The position numbers and the translations under genes are program-made. This document shows positions 1 through 5,579 of a DNA stretch of 7,091 bases, one piece after another. Within the stretch, counting starts at the first letter, position 1. Each line of letters starts with the position of its first letter. This DNA is from JANLSE01 sp038214135 (GTDB taxonomy: Bacteria; Chloroflexota; Chloroflexia; Chloroflexales; Roseiflexaceae). The notes beneath the pieces were generated by a model. That model was not told the DNA's origin and did not search any database. It was given only the letters and a program-made list of their open reading frames with translations. The stretch lies in contig JBBQSD010000212.1 in NCBI GenBank assembly GCA_038214135.1, positions 1-7,091 of the forward strand, written 5' to 3'.

Positions 1-432
1 CTCGTCGGCATAGCGGTCAGCGCGTCCGTGATCGCCCTGCTGCCCGCGCATTTCGGCGTCGTCGGCTACATCGCTCCGATCGTCATCATGACCGCAAGCT
101 ATGCGTTGTTCCAGGCGGCCAACAACACCGTCACCATGGCAGGTATTCGGCCAGATCAGCGGGGCGTTATTTCCGGCATGCTCAACCTGTCGCGCAATCT
201 CGGACTCATCACTGGGGCATCGGTCATGGGCACCGTATTTGCGGTCGCATCGGCAACAACAGATATCACGACCGCGCGTCCCGAGGCTGTTGCCACCGGT
301 ATGCGAATCACGTTCGCAGTCGCGGCGATTCTGATCGTCGTTGCGCTCGCCATCGCGGTTGGAAGCCGTGCGCGCTCGCGGAGCGCCATTCCACCAAATC
401 GTGAACAGGAGGACGGACGTGGCCTTGCATAA
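1..432 (+). CDS. MFS efflux transporter, DHA2-like, C-terminal part (5' end outside window)
   Basis: This is the last 143 residues of a major facilitator superfamily permease. The frame is open from base 1, so the gene begins upstream of the window; the GTG at 28 is internal. The segment holds hydrophobic stretches at about residues 1-15, 21-41, 66-84 and 103-121, and ends in a short charged, cytoplasmic-type tail rich in Arg and Glu. The segment FQAANNT, followed by DQRGVISGMLNLSRNLG and GASVMGTVF, is typical of the late membrane helices of 14-helix DHA2 (EmrB/QacA-like) proton-driven drug exporters. Substrate cannot be read from this part. The gene ends in TAA 36 bases before the IS3 element, which therefore lies just beyond its 3' end and does not interrupt it. 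The MFS assignment is strong; the DHA2 subfamily is likely. Confidence 0.85.
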   Translation, partial: LVGIAVSASVIALLPAHFGVVGYIAPIVIMTASYALFQAANNTVTMAGIRPDQRGVISGMLNLSRNLGLITGASVMGTVFAVASATTDITTARPEAVATGMRITFAVAAILIVVALAIAVGSRARSRSAIPPNREQEDGRGLA

Positions 433-463
433 GTTCTGCGTCATCAGCGAAATAGACTGACAT

Positions 464-475
464 TATAGTGGACCC
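464..475 (+). repeat. Left terminal inverted repeat of the IS3 element
   Basis: TATAGTGGACCC here matches TAAAGTGGACCC, the reverse complement of 1771-1782, at 11 of 12 positions. IS3-family ends normally begin with TG, so the element proper probably starts at the TG at 469-470; the four or five matching bases outside it may be chance or part of the target. The match stops after the CCC, so the repeat is short for this family. Confidence 0.7.
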
Positions 476-507
476 AGAAAACTGCATAGTCAATGGCACC
501 AATCCGT

Positions 508-513
508 TAGAAT
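508..513 (+). promoter_or_regulatory. Possible -10 box (TAGAAT) for orfA
   Basis: TAGAAT lies six bases before the orfA ATG at 520. No Shine-Dalgarno sequence is correctly spaced before that ATG (only AGG three bases away), so transcription from this box would give a leaderless or nearly leaderless message. No good -35 hexamer is seen 16-18 bases upstream; in IS3 elements a -35 in the opposite end can join such a box when a circle forms. This is a weak call. Confidence 0.25.
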
Positions 514-519
514 AGGCCT

Positions 520-828
520 ATGAAAAAGACGTACACTGCCACCTTTAAAGCCCAAATCGTGCTGGAGCTGCTGAAGGAAACCAAAATCATCAATCAGTTG
601 GCATCCGACTACCAACTGGCTCCGACCGTACCCCGCGAATGGAGAACTGCGGCCCTGAAAGGGTTGCCCAATCTGTTTGAAAAGCAGGACTCATTAACCG
701 AGGTCAAGGCCACCCACGAGCGGCAGCTGGAGAAGCTGTATGCCGAAATAGGTCGCCTCACCACCCATGTGCAGTTTCTGAAAAAAAGTTGCCACACGAA
801 GCCACGCCGAACGGCAGGCTGGGGTTGA
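520..828 (+). CDS. IS3-family transposase OrfA (HTH protein)
   Basis: A 102-residue protein of the IS3/IS911 OrfA type (HTH_Tnp_1 family). Residues about 5-45 form the helix-turn-helix that recognises the IS ends, with the usual opening (MKKTYTATFKAQIVLELLKE) and a W in REWRTAALKGLP. Residues about 63-90 make a leucine-zipper-like coiled coil (ERQLEKLYAEIGRLTTHVQFL) used for OrfA and OrfAB multimerisation. The final twelve residues, after the FLKK coded by the A run at 781-787, are out of frame with the conserved continuation and look like junk (SCHTKPRRTAGWG). In related elements OrfA meets OrfB at this point through a programmed -1 shift. The protein alone normally regulates transposition; the transposase is the OrfAB fusion. 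Confidence 0.88.
   Translation: MKKTYTATFKAQIVLELLKETKIINQLASDYQLAPTVPREWRTAALKGLPNLFEKQDSLTEVKATHERQLEKLYAEIGRLTTHVQFLKKSCHTKPRRTAGWG
781..788 (+). other. A7G run at the orfA/orfB junction; displaced frameshift site
   Basis: OrfA is in frame 1 and reads CTG AAA AAA AGT across the run. The orfB frame (codons starting at 782, 785, 788 ...) is +1, or -2, relative to orfA, not the -1 usual in IS3 elements. Homology to OrfB continues upstream of its first ATG back to this run, with LPLTTQANLLSLSRSSLYYQ at about 842-901. One extra A would create an in-phase A_AAA_AAG slippery heptamer and put orfB exactly in -1; one A fewer would fuse the two frames directly. The run therefore probably changed length by one, or contains a homopolymer sequencing error. 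Transcriptional slippage could still restore some fusion product. Confidence 0.6.
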
Positions 829-928
829 GCGTGATCCCGCAGCGCTCCCGCTCACGACCCAAGCCAATCTACTCAGTCTCAGCCGAAGCAGCCTCTATTA
901 TCAGCCCGTCCCGCCACCACCGGAGGAG

Positions 929-1633
929 ATGGCGATGAAACACCGCATTGATGTGCTTTATACTGCACATCCCTTTTATGGCTCGCACAAACTGGCAGTC
1001 CTGCTGGGGGAGGAGTTTGGCTCCGTCAACCGCAAACGGGTGCAGCGCTCTATGCATGACATGGATATTGCGGGGGTCGCACCAGGACCACGCCTGAGTC
1101 AACCCGCCCTCGCCCATCGGGTCTATCCCTATCTCTTGCAGGGGGTGACGGCACGCTATCCGCATCATATCTGGGAATGCGACATCACCTATGTGCGTTT
1201 GCGACACGGTTGGCTCTATTTGGTGGCTATTCTCGACTGGTATAGTCGCTATGTCATCAGTTGGACACTTGATGACATGTTAGAAATGCCATTTGTCCTC
1301 GATGCAATCACGCAAGCACGCAAAGAAGCGATTCCGACCATTTGGAATACCGATCACGGCAGCCATTTCACGAGTTCGCAGGTCGTTGAGCCATGGATTG
1401 CCGCAGGAGTGCGTATCAGCATGGATGGGAAAGGTCGCGCCATTGATACCATATTCACCGAACGGTTCTGGCGGTCACTCAAATACGAGGAGGTCTATCT
1501 CGCCGACTATGGCTCACCCCGGGAAGCCCGTCAGGGCATTGCCCAATACATCACATTTTACAATACCAAACGCCCGCATCAGTCCCTGGACTATCAGCGT
1601 CCGGTCGAACGTTACCGGGCCACAGCGGGATAG
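929..1633 (+). CDS. IS3-family transposase OrfB (DDE integrase core)
   Basis: From ATG 929 the protein has 234 residues. It carries the end of the HTH_21 region (AHPFYGSHKL, then VNRKRVQRSMHDM) and an rve-type catalytic domain from about residue 75. The DDE triad is visible: D85 in WECDITYV, D142 in NTDHGSHFTS and E178 in FTERFW, with 35 residues between the last two, the IS3-family D(35)E spacing. The C-terminus has the usual YNTKRPHQSLDYQRPVERY. The conserved frame extends upstream without a start codon to about 782, giving 283 codons of OrfB-type sequence, so 929 is only the first ATG. GGAGGAG at 922-928 would serve the ATG at 935 (six-base gap) better than 929, but it also encodes conserved Pro-Glu-Glu. 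The catalytic core looks intact; ability to form OrfAB is doubtful because of the frame at 781-788. Confidence 0.88.
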   Translation: MAMKHRIDVLYTAHPFYGSHKLAVLLGEEFGSVNRKRVQRSMHDMDIAGVAPGPRLSQPALAHRVYPYLLQGVTARYPHHIWECDITYVRLRHGWLYLVAILDWYSRYVISWTLDDMLEMPFVLDAITQARKEAIPTIWNTDHGSHFTSSQVVEPWIAAGVRISMDGKGRAIDTIFTERFWRSLKYEEVYLADYGSPREARQGIAQYITFYNTKRPHQSLDYQRPVERYRATAG

Positions 1634-1649
1634 CGGCATCGCTTTTTTT

Positions 1650-1683
1650 GACACCAGCTGGCGCAGTGGCCCCAGCTGGTGTC
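1650..1683. repeat. Perfect hairpin between orfB and the right IS end
   Basis: GACACCAGCTGG at 1650-1661 and its exact complement CCAGCTGGTGTC at 1672-1683 flank a ten-base loop. The seven-T run lies before the hairpin (1643-1649), not after it, so this is not a standard intrinsic terminator on either strand. It could still stall transcription that enters or leaves the IS, or protect the 3' end of its mRNA. Confidence 0.6.
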
Positions 1684-1770
1684 CTTCCGACCCGCAAGTG
1701 TGTTAAATGTTTTACCAGGTGTATGGAGGCACCCGCACGGAAAACTGCCAAAAAGATTGTGCTTGACATG

Positions 1771-1782
1771 GGGTCCACTTTA
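1771..1782 (-). repeat. Right terminal inverted repeat of the IS3 element
   Basis: GGGTCCACTTTA is the inverse partner of 464-475 with one mismatch. The family-typical CA end would be at 1776-1777. The repeat lies about 140 bases beyond the orfB stop codon. Confidence 0.7.
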
Positions 1783-2010
1783 GGTGCCCAGCAGCAAAGC
1801 ACCCTGCTCGGCATGCACACCAGTTTCTTCATCGCACTGATGCTTGCGCTGGTCGCACTTGGGGCGATCTGCTGTGTGCCACCACGCAGCAGATGTATAG
1901 CACAACAGCCAGAGCTGCTCGTAGGTGAGGTACAGCGATCATAGTAAAAGCGCCCTGATTGCGCACACACATCGCGCCTTGGTCGAACCTGGCCTGCGCA
2001 AGATAGCTCA

Positions 2011-2180
2011 GTGCCCGCAAGAGCCTTCAAAGACGAACTGCGTAGCGCCATCGAAGGGCCGGGGTATCGGGGTAAATGCTGAAGGAATCGTTCGGTGGGC
2101 TGCTGGACGAGTTAGAACACTCATCTACACTCGCCAATGACGATCTCGTTCCTATACCACAGTCAGGCGTGGATTGGTGA
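2011..2180 (+). pseudogene. Possible frameshifted gene remnant, unrecognised
   Basis: Frame 1 reads VPARAFKDELRSAIEGPGYR then GK up to an A3 run at 2074-2076, and a TGA follows at 2080. The frame starting with ATG 2076 continues as MLKESFGGLLDELEHSS and then TLANDDLVPIPQSGVDW, ending in TGA at 2178-2180. The two halves together resemble the charged, amphipathic C-terminus of a soluble protein. One added A in the run would join them as ...GYRGK-MLKESF.... I do not recognise a family. No ribosome binding site precedes 2011, and a chance frame cannot be excluded. Confidence 0.25.
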
Positions 2181-2195
2181 TGATTGCGGTTTCCA

Positions 2196-2233
2196 GATCC
2201 TTCGCTCCGCCTGCGGCTCCGCTTAGAATGACA
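2196..2233. repeat. Interspersed repeat of the CTTCGCTCCGC...TTAGAATGACA type
   Basis: The motif ATCCTTCGCTCCGC, a second GGCTCCGC copy and TTAGAATGACA resemble short non-coding repeats that I recall from intergenic regions of many bacteria, often written TTCGCTCCGCTCAGAATGACA. The internal part CTCCGCCTGCGGCTCCGC contains an inverted CCGC/GCGG pair. Function unknown. The match is from memory. Confidence 0.4.
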
Positions 2234-2295
2234 TAACCATGGCTTTCTGATGTGGAATCGCCAGAACCTTCGTTGTAGTATTAGGCAAAAGCGGT

Positions 2296-2347
2296 TAACA
2301 TCTCAGTTCAGCGGAGAGTGTGCCGCCGTCGTTGAACCGAGATGTTA
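2296..2347 (-). repeat. Imperfect palindrome, attC-like, 53 bases downstream of katG
   Basis: TAACATCTCAGTTCA (2296-2310) and TGAACCGAGATGTTA (2333-2347) pair at 14 of 15 positions around a 22-base loop, inside which GCGG (2311-2314) and CCGC (2323-2326) can pair further. On the minus strand, the direction of katG, it reads AGCTAAC...GTTAACC. These ends fit the integron attC core boxes RYYYAAC and GTTRRRY with one mismatch each, and the TAACATCTCGGTTCAA start looks like many attC sites. Against attC, the spacer between the outer and inner boxes is also paired, whereas real sites leave it mostly unpaired. It could instead be a weak terminator for katG (it is followed on the minus strand by ACCGCTTTTG) or a dispersed palindromic repeat. 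Confidence 0.5.
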
Positions 2348-2400
2348 GCTGAAGGTTTTCTTACCGCCTTTCGGAAGCCTCAAAGCCGTTAGGGGTGCGA

Positions 2401-4611
2401 TCAGGCAAGGTCGAAGCGGTCAAGGCTCATGACTTTGTTCCAAGCCGCAACAAAGTCATGCACGAATTTCTCTTTTGCATCGTCCTGCGCATAGACCTCG
2501 GCCAAGGCACGTAGCTGCGAGTTGGAGCCAAAAATCAAGTCCACACGGGTGCCGATCCACTTGAGCTCGCCAGTCTTGCGGTCGCGTCCCTCGAATGTGT
2601 CACCGGCAGCAGTGCTGGGTTTCCACATGGTGCCCATGTCGAGCAGGTTGACGAAGAAGTCATTGCTGAGGCTTCCAACCCGTGCCGTAAACACGCCGTA
2701 CGTCGACTGACCCACGTTGGCACCTAACACACGCAGGCCGCCGACGAGCACGGTCATCTCGGGAGCACTCAGGGTCAGGAGTTGCGCCTTATCCACCAGC
2801 ATTTCTTCGGCCTTCACGGTGAAGGTCTTCTTCTGGTAGTTGCGGAAACCATCGGCTTCAGGCTCCAACACAGCAAACGACGCCACATCGGTCTGGTTCT
2901 GGGAGGCATCCGCACGGCCCGGTGTGAAGGGCACATCGACAGCATACCCGGCAGTCTTGGCTGATGCTTCAACCGCAGCACAGCCAGCAAGTACGATCAG
3001 GTCAGCCATCGAGACTTTTTTGCCGCCCTGCTGAGTGCTGTTAAAGTTCTGCTGGATATTCTCGAGTACACCCAACACATTGCTGAGTTGCGCTGGTTGA
3101 TTGGCTTTCCAGTCCTTTTGCGGTGCCAGACGAATACGTGCGCCGTTGGCACCGCCGCGCTTATCCGAGCCACGGAAGGTAGAGGCCGAAGCCCAGGCGG
3201 TGGAGACAAGTGCCGCAATCGACAGACCAGATGCTACGAGCTGAGCCTTGAGTTCGGCAATGTCCTGCGCATCGATTTGGGGATAATCAATAGCGGGGAT
3301 CGGATCTTGCCAGATCAAGTCTTCGGTCGGAACTTCGGAACCGAGGTACAGGGATTGCGGCCCCATGTCGCGGTGTGTCAGCTTGAACCATGCGCGGGCG
3401 AACGCATCGGCGAAGGCATGTGGATTCTGGTGGAAGCGGCGTGAGATCGGCTCATAGTTCGGATCGAAGCGCAGCGACATGTCGGCCGTGGTCATCATGG
3501 GCCGATGTTTTTTTAACGGGTCGTGCGCGTCCGGGATCATGTGTTCTTCCCGAACATCCTTGGCCAGCCATTGCCCTGCGCCGGCAGGGCTCTTGACCAA
3601 CTCCCACTCATAGCCGAACAGCATATCAAAATAACCGTTATCCCATGTTGTGGGATTGGGCTTCCAGGCACCTTCGATACCACTGGTGGTCGTATGTACG
3701 CCTTTGCCGGTACCGAACTGGTTGATCCAACCCAGGCCTTGCGCTTCGATAGGGGCTGCTTCAGGCTCTGGGCCTACCAGCGCCGGATCGCCCGCGCCGT
3801 GCGTCTTGCCGAATGTATGTCCTCCAGCGACGAGCGCGACGGTCTCTTCATCGTTCATGGCCATGCGGGCGAAGGTCTCACGCACATCACGGCCCGAGGC
3901 CACAGGGTCAGGATTGCCGTCCGGGCCTTCGGGGTTCACATAGATCAAACCCATCTGTACCGCAGCCAGCGGGTTTTCGAGGTCTCGCTCGCCGGAGTAA
4001 CGGCTGTTGGGCTTGTCGCTGGTGGCCAGCCATTCAGCTTCAGCACCCCAGTAAATATCCTCTTCGGGCTGCCAGATATCCACGCGACCACCGCCGAAGC
4101 CGAATGTCTTGAAGCCCATCGACTCCAGCGCGCAGTTGCCAGCCAAGATCATCAGGTCGGCCCAGGAGATGTTGTTGCCATACTTTTTCTTAATAGGCCA
4201 GAGCAGGCGGCGCGCTTTGTCCAGGTTACCGTTGTCCGGCCAGCTATTGAGTGGTGCAAAACGTTGGCTGCCGGTGCCACCGCCACCACGGCCATCTGAT
4301 GTCCGGTAGGTGCCAGCGCTGTGCCAGGCCATACGAATAAACAGCCCACCGTAGTGGCCCCAGTCGGCAGGCCACCAGTCTTGCGATTCGGTCATCAGCG
4401 CGTACAGATCCTGCTTAAGGGCGGCGAGATCAAGCTTCTTGAATTCTTCGGCATAGTTGAAGTCAGGCCCCATCGGGTTGGAGGCCGGCGCATGCTGGTG
4501 GAGGATGCCCAGGTTCAGCTGATTGGGCCACCAATCGCGATTCGCTCTGTTGCTGCCTGCAGTGGCGCTACCTAATTTGCCCGTTATGGGGCACTTGTTA
4601 CTGTCACTCAT
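2401..4611 (-). CDS. katG: Catalase-peroxidase KatG
   Basis: A 736-residue haem enzyme that removes hydrogen peroxide (catalase) and oxidises organic donors (peroxidase); normally cytoplasmic. The length is usual for the family, with the two tandem class I peroxidase domains intact (about 1-425 and 430-736; only the first binds haem). Catalytic residues, numbered from the second Met, are distal R93, W96 and H97 in IRMAWHSAGTYR; Y224 in GLIYVNPEGP and M250 in RMAMNDEET, which with W96 form the Met-Tyr-Trp adduct needed for catalase activity; and proximal H265 in AGGHTFGKTHGAG, with the partner Trp (NPTTW) and Asp (TTADMSL). Two ATGs are adjacent. The second (4611) is seven bases from GGAG and is preferred; the first (4614) is only four away. 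The gene is monocistronic, with no furA, oxyR or perR gene beside it. An attC-like palindrome follows the stop codon. Confidence 0.97.
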   Translation of the reverse strand: MSDSNKCPITGKLGSATAGSNRANRDWWPNQLNLGILHQHAPASNPMGPDFNYAEEFKKLDLAALKQDLYALMTESQDWWPADWGHYGGLFIRMAWHSAGTYRTSDGRGGGGTGSQRFAPLNSWPDNGNLDKARRLLWPIKKKYGNNISWADLMILAGNCALESMGFKTFGFGGGRVDIWQPEEDIYWGAEAEWLATSDKPNSRYSGERDLENPLAAVQMGLIYVNPEGPDGNPDPVASGRDVRETFARMAMNDEETVALVAGGHTFGKTHGAGDPALVGPEPEAAPIEAQGLGWINQFGTGKGVHTTTSGIEGAWKPNPTTWDNGYFDMLFGYEWELVKSPAGAGQWLAKDVREEHMIPDAHDPLKKHRPMMTTADMSLRFDPNYEPISRRFHQNPHAFADAFARAWFKLTHRDMGPQSLYLGSEVPTEDLIWQDPIPAIDYPQIDAQDIAELKAQLVASGLSIAALVSTAWASASTFRGSDKRGGANGARIRLAPQKDWKANQPAQLSNVLGVLENIQQNFNSTQQGGKKVSMADLIVLAGCAAVEASAKTAGYAVDVPFTPGRADASQNQTDVASFAVLEPEADGFRNYQKKTFTVKAEEMLVDKAQLLTLSAPEMTVLVGGLRVLGANVGQSTYGVFTARVGSLSNDFFVNLLDMGTMWKPSTAAGDTFEGRDRKTGELKWIGTRVDLIFGSNSQLRALAEVYAQDDAKEKFVHDFVAAWNKVMSLDRFDLA

Positions 4612-4618
4612 CATCGTT

Positions 4619-4622
4619 CTCC
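4619..4622 (-). promoter_or_regulatory. katG ribosome binding site (GGAG)
   Basis: On the minus strand GGAG precedes the second ATG (4611) by seven bases and the first (4614) by four, which favours the shorter protein. The AT-rich region upstream (to about 4790) should hold the katG promoter. A TAGAAT at 4697-4692 is a possible -10, but I see no good -35 and no clear OxyR, PerR or Fur box. Confidence 0.6.
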
Positions 4623-4794
4623 ATTGTCGTTCGTCTATGCAAAGCTAATAGGGTGCCGCTTAGCTGCAACCGGCACATGTGATACAGTACCATTCTACCA
4701 AAAAAAAGTCGTTTGTTCGCACGCCGAAGTGTACGATAAAGGGATACTCAATGGACAGGATAGTCGCCGCTTTGCAACTAGTGTGCCTGTTTCT

Positions 4795-4930
4795 TTACAA
4801 ACCCGCACTCGGGCTCGGGCGCAATATGATAATTGCCAGCCAGATGAACCATACGATTTGACTCATCCCAAAAATACTTGCTAGGTCACTGAGCCCTGGA
4901 ATGGTTGAGACGATGCCCACCAAACCCACG
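4795..4930 (-). pseudogene. C-terminal relic of an integral membrane protein, DUF4386-like
   Basis: On the minus strand, in a frame different from the adjacent helicase relic, about 44 codons read GLVGIVSTIPGLSDLASIFG followed by MSQIVWFIWLAIIILRPSPS and AGL, ending in TAA at 4797-4795. The pattern of a hydrophobic helix, a short polar turn and an IVWFIWL helix followed by a charged tail resembles the end of DUF4386-type and similar small polytopic membrane proteins. The homologous-looking part begins right where SNF2 homology stops (about 4928-4930), and no start codon or ribosome binding site belongs to it. I therefore read it as the surviving tail of a gene whose front was deleted when the two relics were joined. 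The family assignment is from memory and tentative. Confidence 0.45.
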
Positions 4931-5221
4931 GTCAGTCGCTTGATCCTCAACAGCCGAATTCCACCAGCGATCATAATGGGACACATGGTTGGCTTGGGTG
5001 AGGTTCAGTCCAACACCACCGGCCTTGAGCGAGAGGATAAAAATCAGGGCGTGATCACCAGCGGCCAACACTTCCTCGATCCTTTCGCCCATGCGCTCCA
5101 ACTTGCCAGATCGATCACTTATTGGTGAACCATCCTTGAGGAAGTTGAGCGGGTGATTACAGATCTGTTTGAGCTTCATCCGTATTGTTGGCAGCCATGT
5201 TCCATGAAGAATGATGGTCAT
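4928..5221 (-). pseudogene. SNF2-family helicase gene relic with large internal deletions
   Basis: The reading frame from ATG 5221 joins pieces of a bacterial SNF2/Rad54-like ATPase. Residues 1-11 (MTIILHGTWLP) resemble the N-terminus of full-length SNF2 proteins of about 1000 residues. From residue 17 it jumps to the start of the C-terminal helicase domain (LKQICNHP, SGKLERM, EEVLAAGDHALIF). At residues 61-62 it jumps again, losing about 50 residues, to motif V (ILSLKAGGVGLNLTQANHV) and the DRWWN.AVEDQATDR part of motif VI. Homology stops just before the expected FRIGQ. The Walker A and DEAH motifs of the N-terminal ATPase half are missing, so no motor activity is possible. The formal frame runs to 4886 through unrelated sequence. 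Identification of the helicase parts is strong; that residues 1-11 are the native N-terminus is likely. Confidence 0.8.
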
Positions 5222-5227
5222 AGCTTG

Positions 5228-5232
5228 TCCTT
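5228..5232 (-). promoter_or_regulatory. Ribosome binding site retained by the SNF2 relic (AAGGA)
   Basis: On the minus strand AAGGA stands six bases before the ATG at 5221, a good spacing. A TATAAT on the same strand at 5273-5268 could be the old -10, although no matching -35 is visible. The retained signal supports 5221 as the true original start of the helicase gene. Confidence 0.5.
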
Positions 5233-5310
5233 ATTCTCGAAGCGCATAGGGTATTCTTGGTACCCGTATTATATGTGCAGAATGCACACTATATTCCATG
5301 CTGAGCAATT

Positions 5311-5339
5311 TCGACAAATCGCGTCGTCGTCTCTATAAT
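5311..5339 (+). promoter_or_regulatory. Sigma70-type promoter for the second MFS gene
   Basis: TCGACA (5311-5316, five of six matches to TTGACA) and TATAAT (5334-5339, perfect) are exactly 17 bases apart. A start near 5346 gives a leader of about 235 nt before the GTG at 5580, containing both palindromes at 5430 and 5474. It points away from the SNF2 relic. Confidence 0.6.
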
Positions 5340-5429
5340 GACAGCCTCATACCCTCATGCCATGGTGCGCCGCGTCGTTGCGCGGGTGTGACGTAAACTT
5401 TTGCGGCGGCCTGCGCTGCGTCCACGCGT

Positions 5430-5443
5430 ATGGGTCGACCCAT
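5430..5443. repeat. Palindrome ATGGGTCGACCCAT
   Basis: A perfect 14-bp palindrome in the leader of the MFS gene. It is built from the same ATGGGT/ACCCAT half as the palindromes at 5474 and 6971, with the halves in the opposite order (outside-in). G-U pairs could lengthen the RNA stem. Confidence 0.55.
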
Positions 5444-5473
5444 GTGTCGGCCCGCGCTGTTCCGCACTGGTTG

Positions 5474-5491
5474 GCGGACCCATGGGTCCGC
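5474..5491. repeat. Palindrome GCGGACCCATGGGTCCGC
   Basis: A perfect 18-bp palindrome with the core GACCCATGGGTC shared with 6971-6996 (there AGACCCATGGGTCT). I recall similar dispersed palindromes from Chloroflexota and cyanobacterial genomes. It lies in the 5' leader of the MFS gene, where as RNA it would form a tight stem. Confidence 0.65.
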
Positions 5492-5566
5492 ACCCGACCA
5501 TTCCAAAAGAATACGTCGCACCCTCGCCGCGCTTACTCTGACACGCTGTTGGCACGTTCTCGACAA

Positions 5567-5570
5567 TGGA
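5567..5570 (+). promoter_or_regulatory. Ribosome binding site (GGAG) that sets the GTG start at 5580
   Basis: GGAG lies nine bases before GTG 5580. The in-frame ATG at 5430 lies inside a palindromic repeat, has no Shine-Dalgarno sequence, and would add 50 Arg-rich residues that are not membrane-like, so the GTG is the better start. Confidence 0.6.
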
Positions 5571-5579
5571 GCCCGAATC

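Larger units (their letters stand above)
469..1777 (+). mobile_element. IS3-family insertion sequence, about 1.31 kb
   Basis: The element consists of short inverted ends (TGGACCC...GGGTCCA), an orfA with a helix-turn-helix and leucine-zipper design, and an orfB with an rve-type integrase core, which is the classic IS3 layout. The length of about 1309 bases is in the usual 1.2-1.5 kb range. I see no 3-4 bp target duplication: the bases outside are ATAG on the left and CTTT on the right. This can follow from recombination between copies, deletion next to the element, or a wrong guess of the outer base. The non-coding tail between the orfB stop and the right end (about 140 bases) is longer than usual and contains a perfect 12-bp-arm hairpin. 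The orfA/orfB frame relation suggests that this copy may not make a normal fusion transposase. Confidence 0.85.
1783..2295. other. Intergenic stretch without a convincing gene
   Basis: No intact gene or RNA gene is recognised here on either strand. A 43-codon frame at 1813-1944 starts with a hydrophobic run (SFFIALMLALVALGAICC), but it has no ribosome binding site and no relative that I know. Frames in the right half read like decayed coding sequence (see 2011-2180), and a common interspersed repeat lies at 2196-2233. The stretch separates the IS from the 3' end of katG and is probably degraded accessory DNA. Confidence 0.5.

Noticed and set aside
1650..1683. Hairpin as an intrinsic terminator of the IS transcript
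   Set aside because: The T run is on the 5' side of the stem; no T run follows it on either strand.
1813..1944. Possible 43-residue membrane peptide (MHTSFFIALMLALVALGA...)
   Set aside because: The hydrophobic run is suggestive, but there is no Shine-Dalgarno sequence, the tail is uncharacteristic, and the frame is part of a longer accidental frame from 1648.
1551..2051. Minus-strand frame of 166 codons across the IS right end
   Set aside because: It runs across the orfB 3' end, the IS terminus and unrelated flank, with low-complexity Ser/Cys/Ala sequence and no ribosome binding site.
1985..2060. tRNA-like string (AGATAGCTCAGTGCCCGCAAGAGCC)
   Set aside because: It resembles a D-arm start, but I find no matching acceptor stem, anticodon arm or GTTCRA T-loop at the right distance.
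3523..4299. Open frame of 258 codons on the plus strand
   Set aside because: It lies wholly opposite katG, whose protein is unambiguous; a long antisense frame is common in GC-rich coding DNA, and the product resembles nothing.
5430..5579. Longer start (ATG 5430) for the second MFS protein
   Set aside because: The added 50 residues come from repeat DNA, are Arg-rich and not membrane-like, and no ribosome binding site precedes the ATG, while GTG 5580 has GGAG at nine bases.
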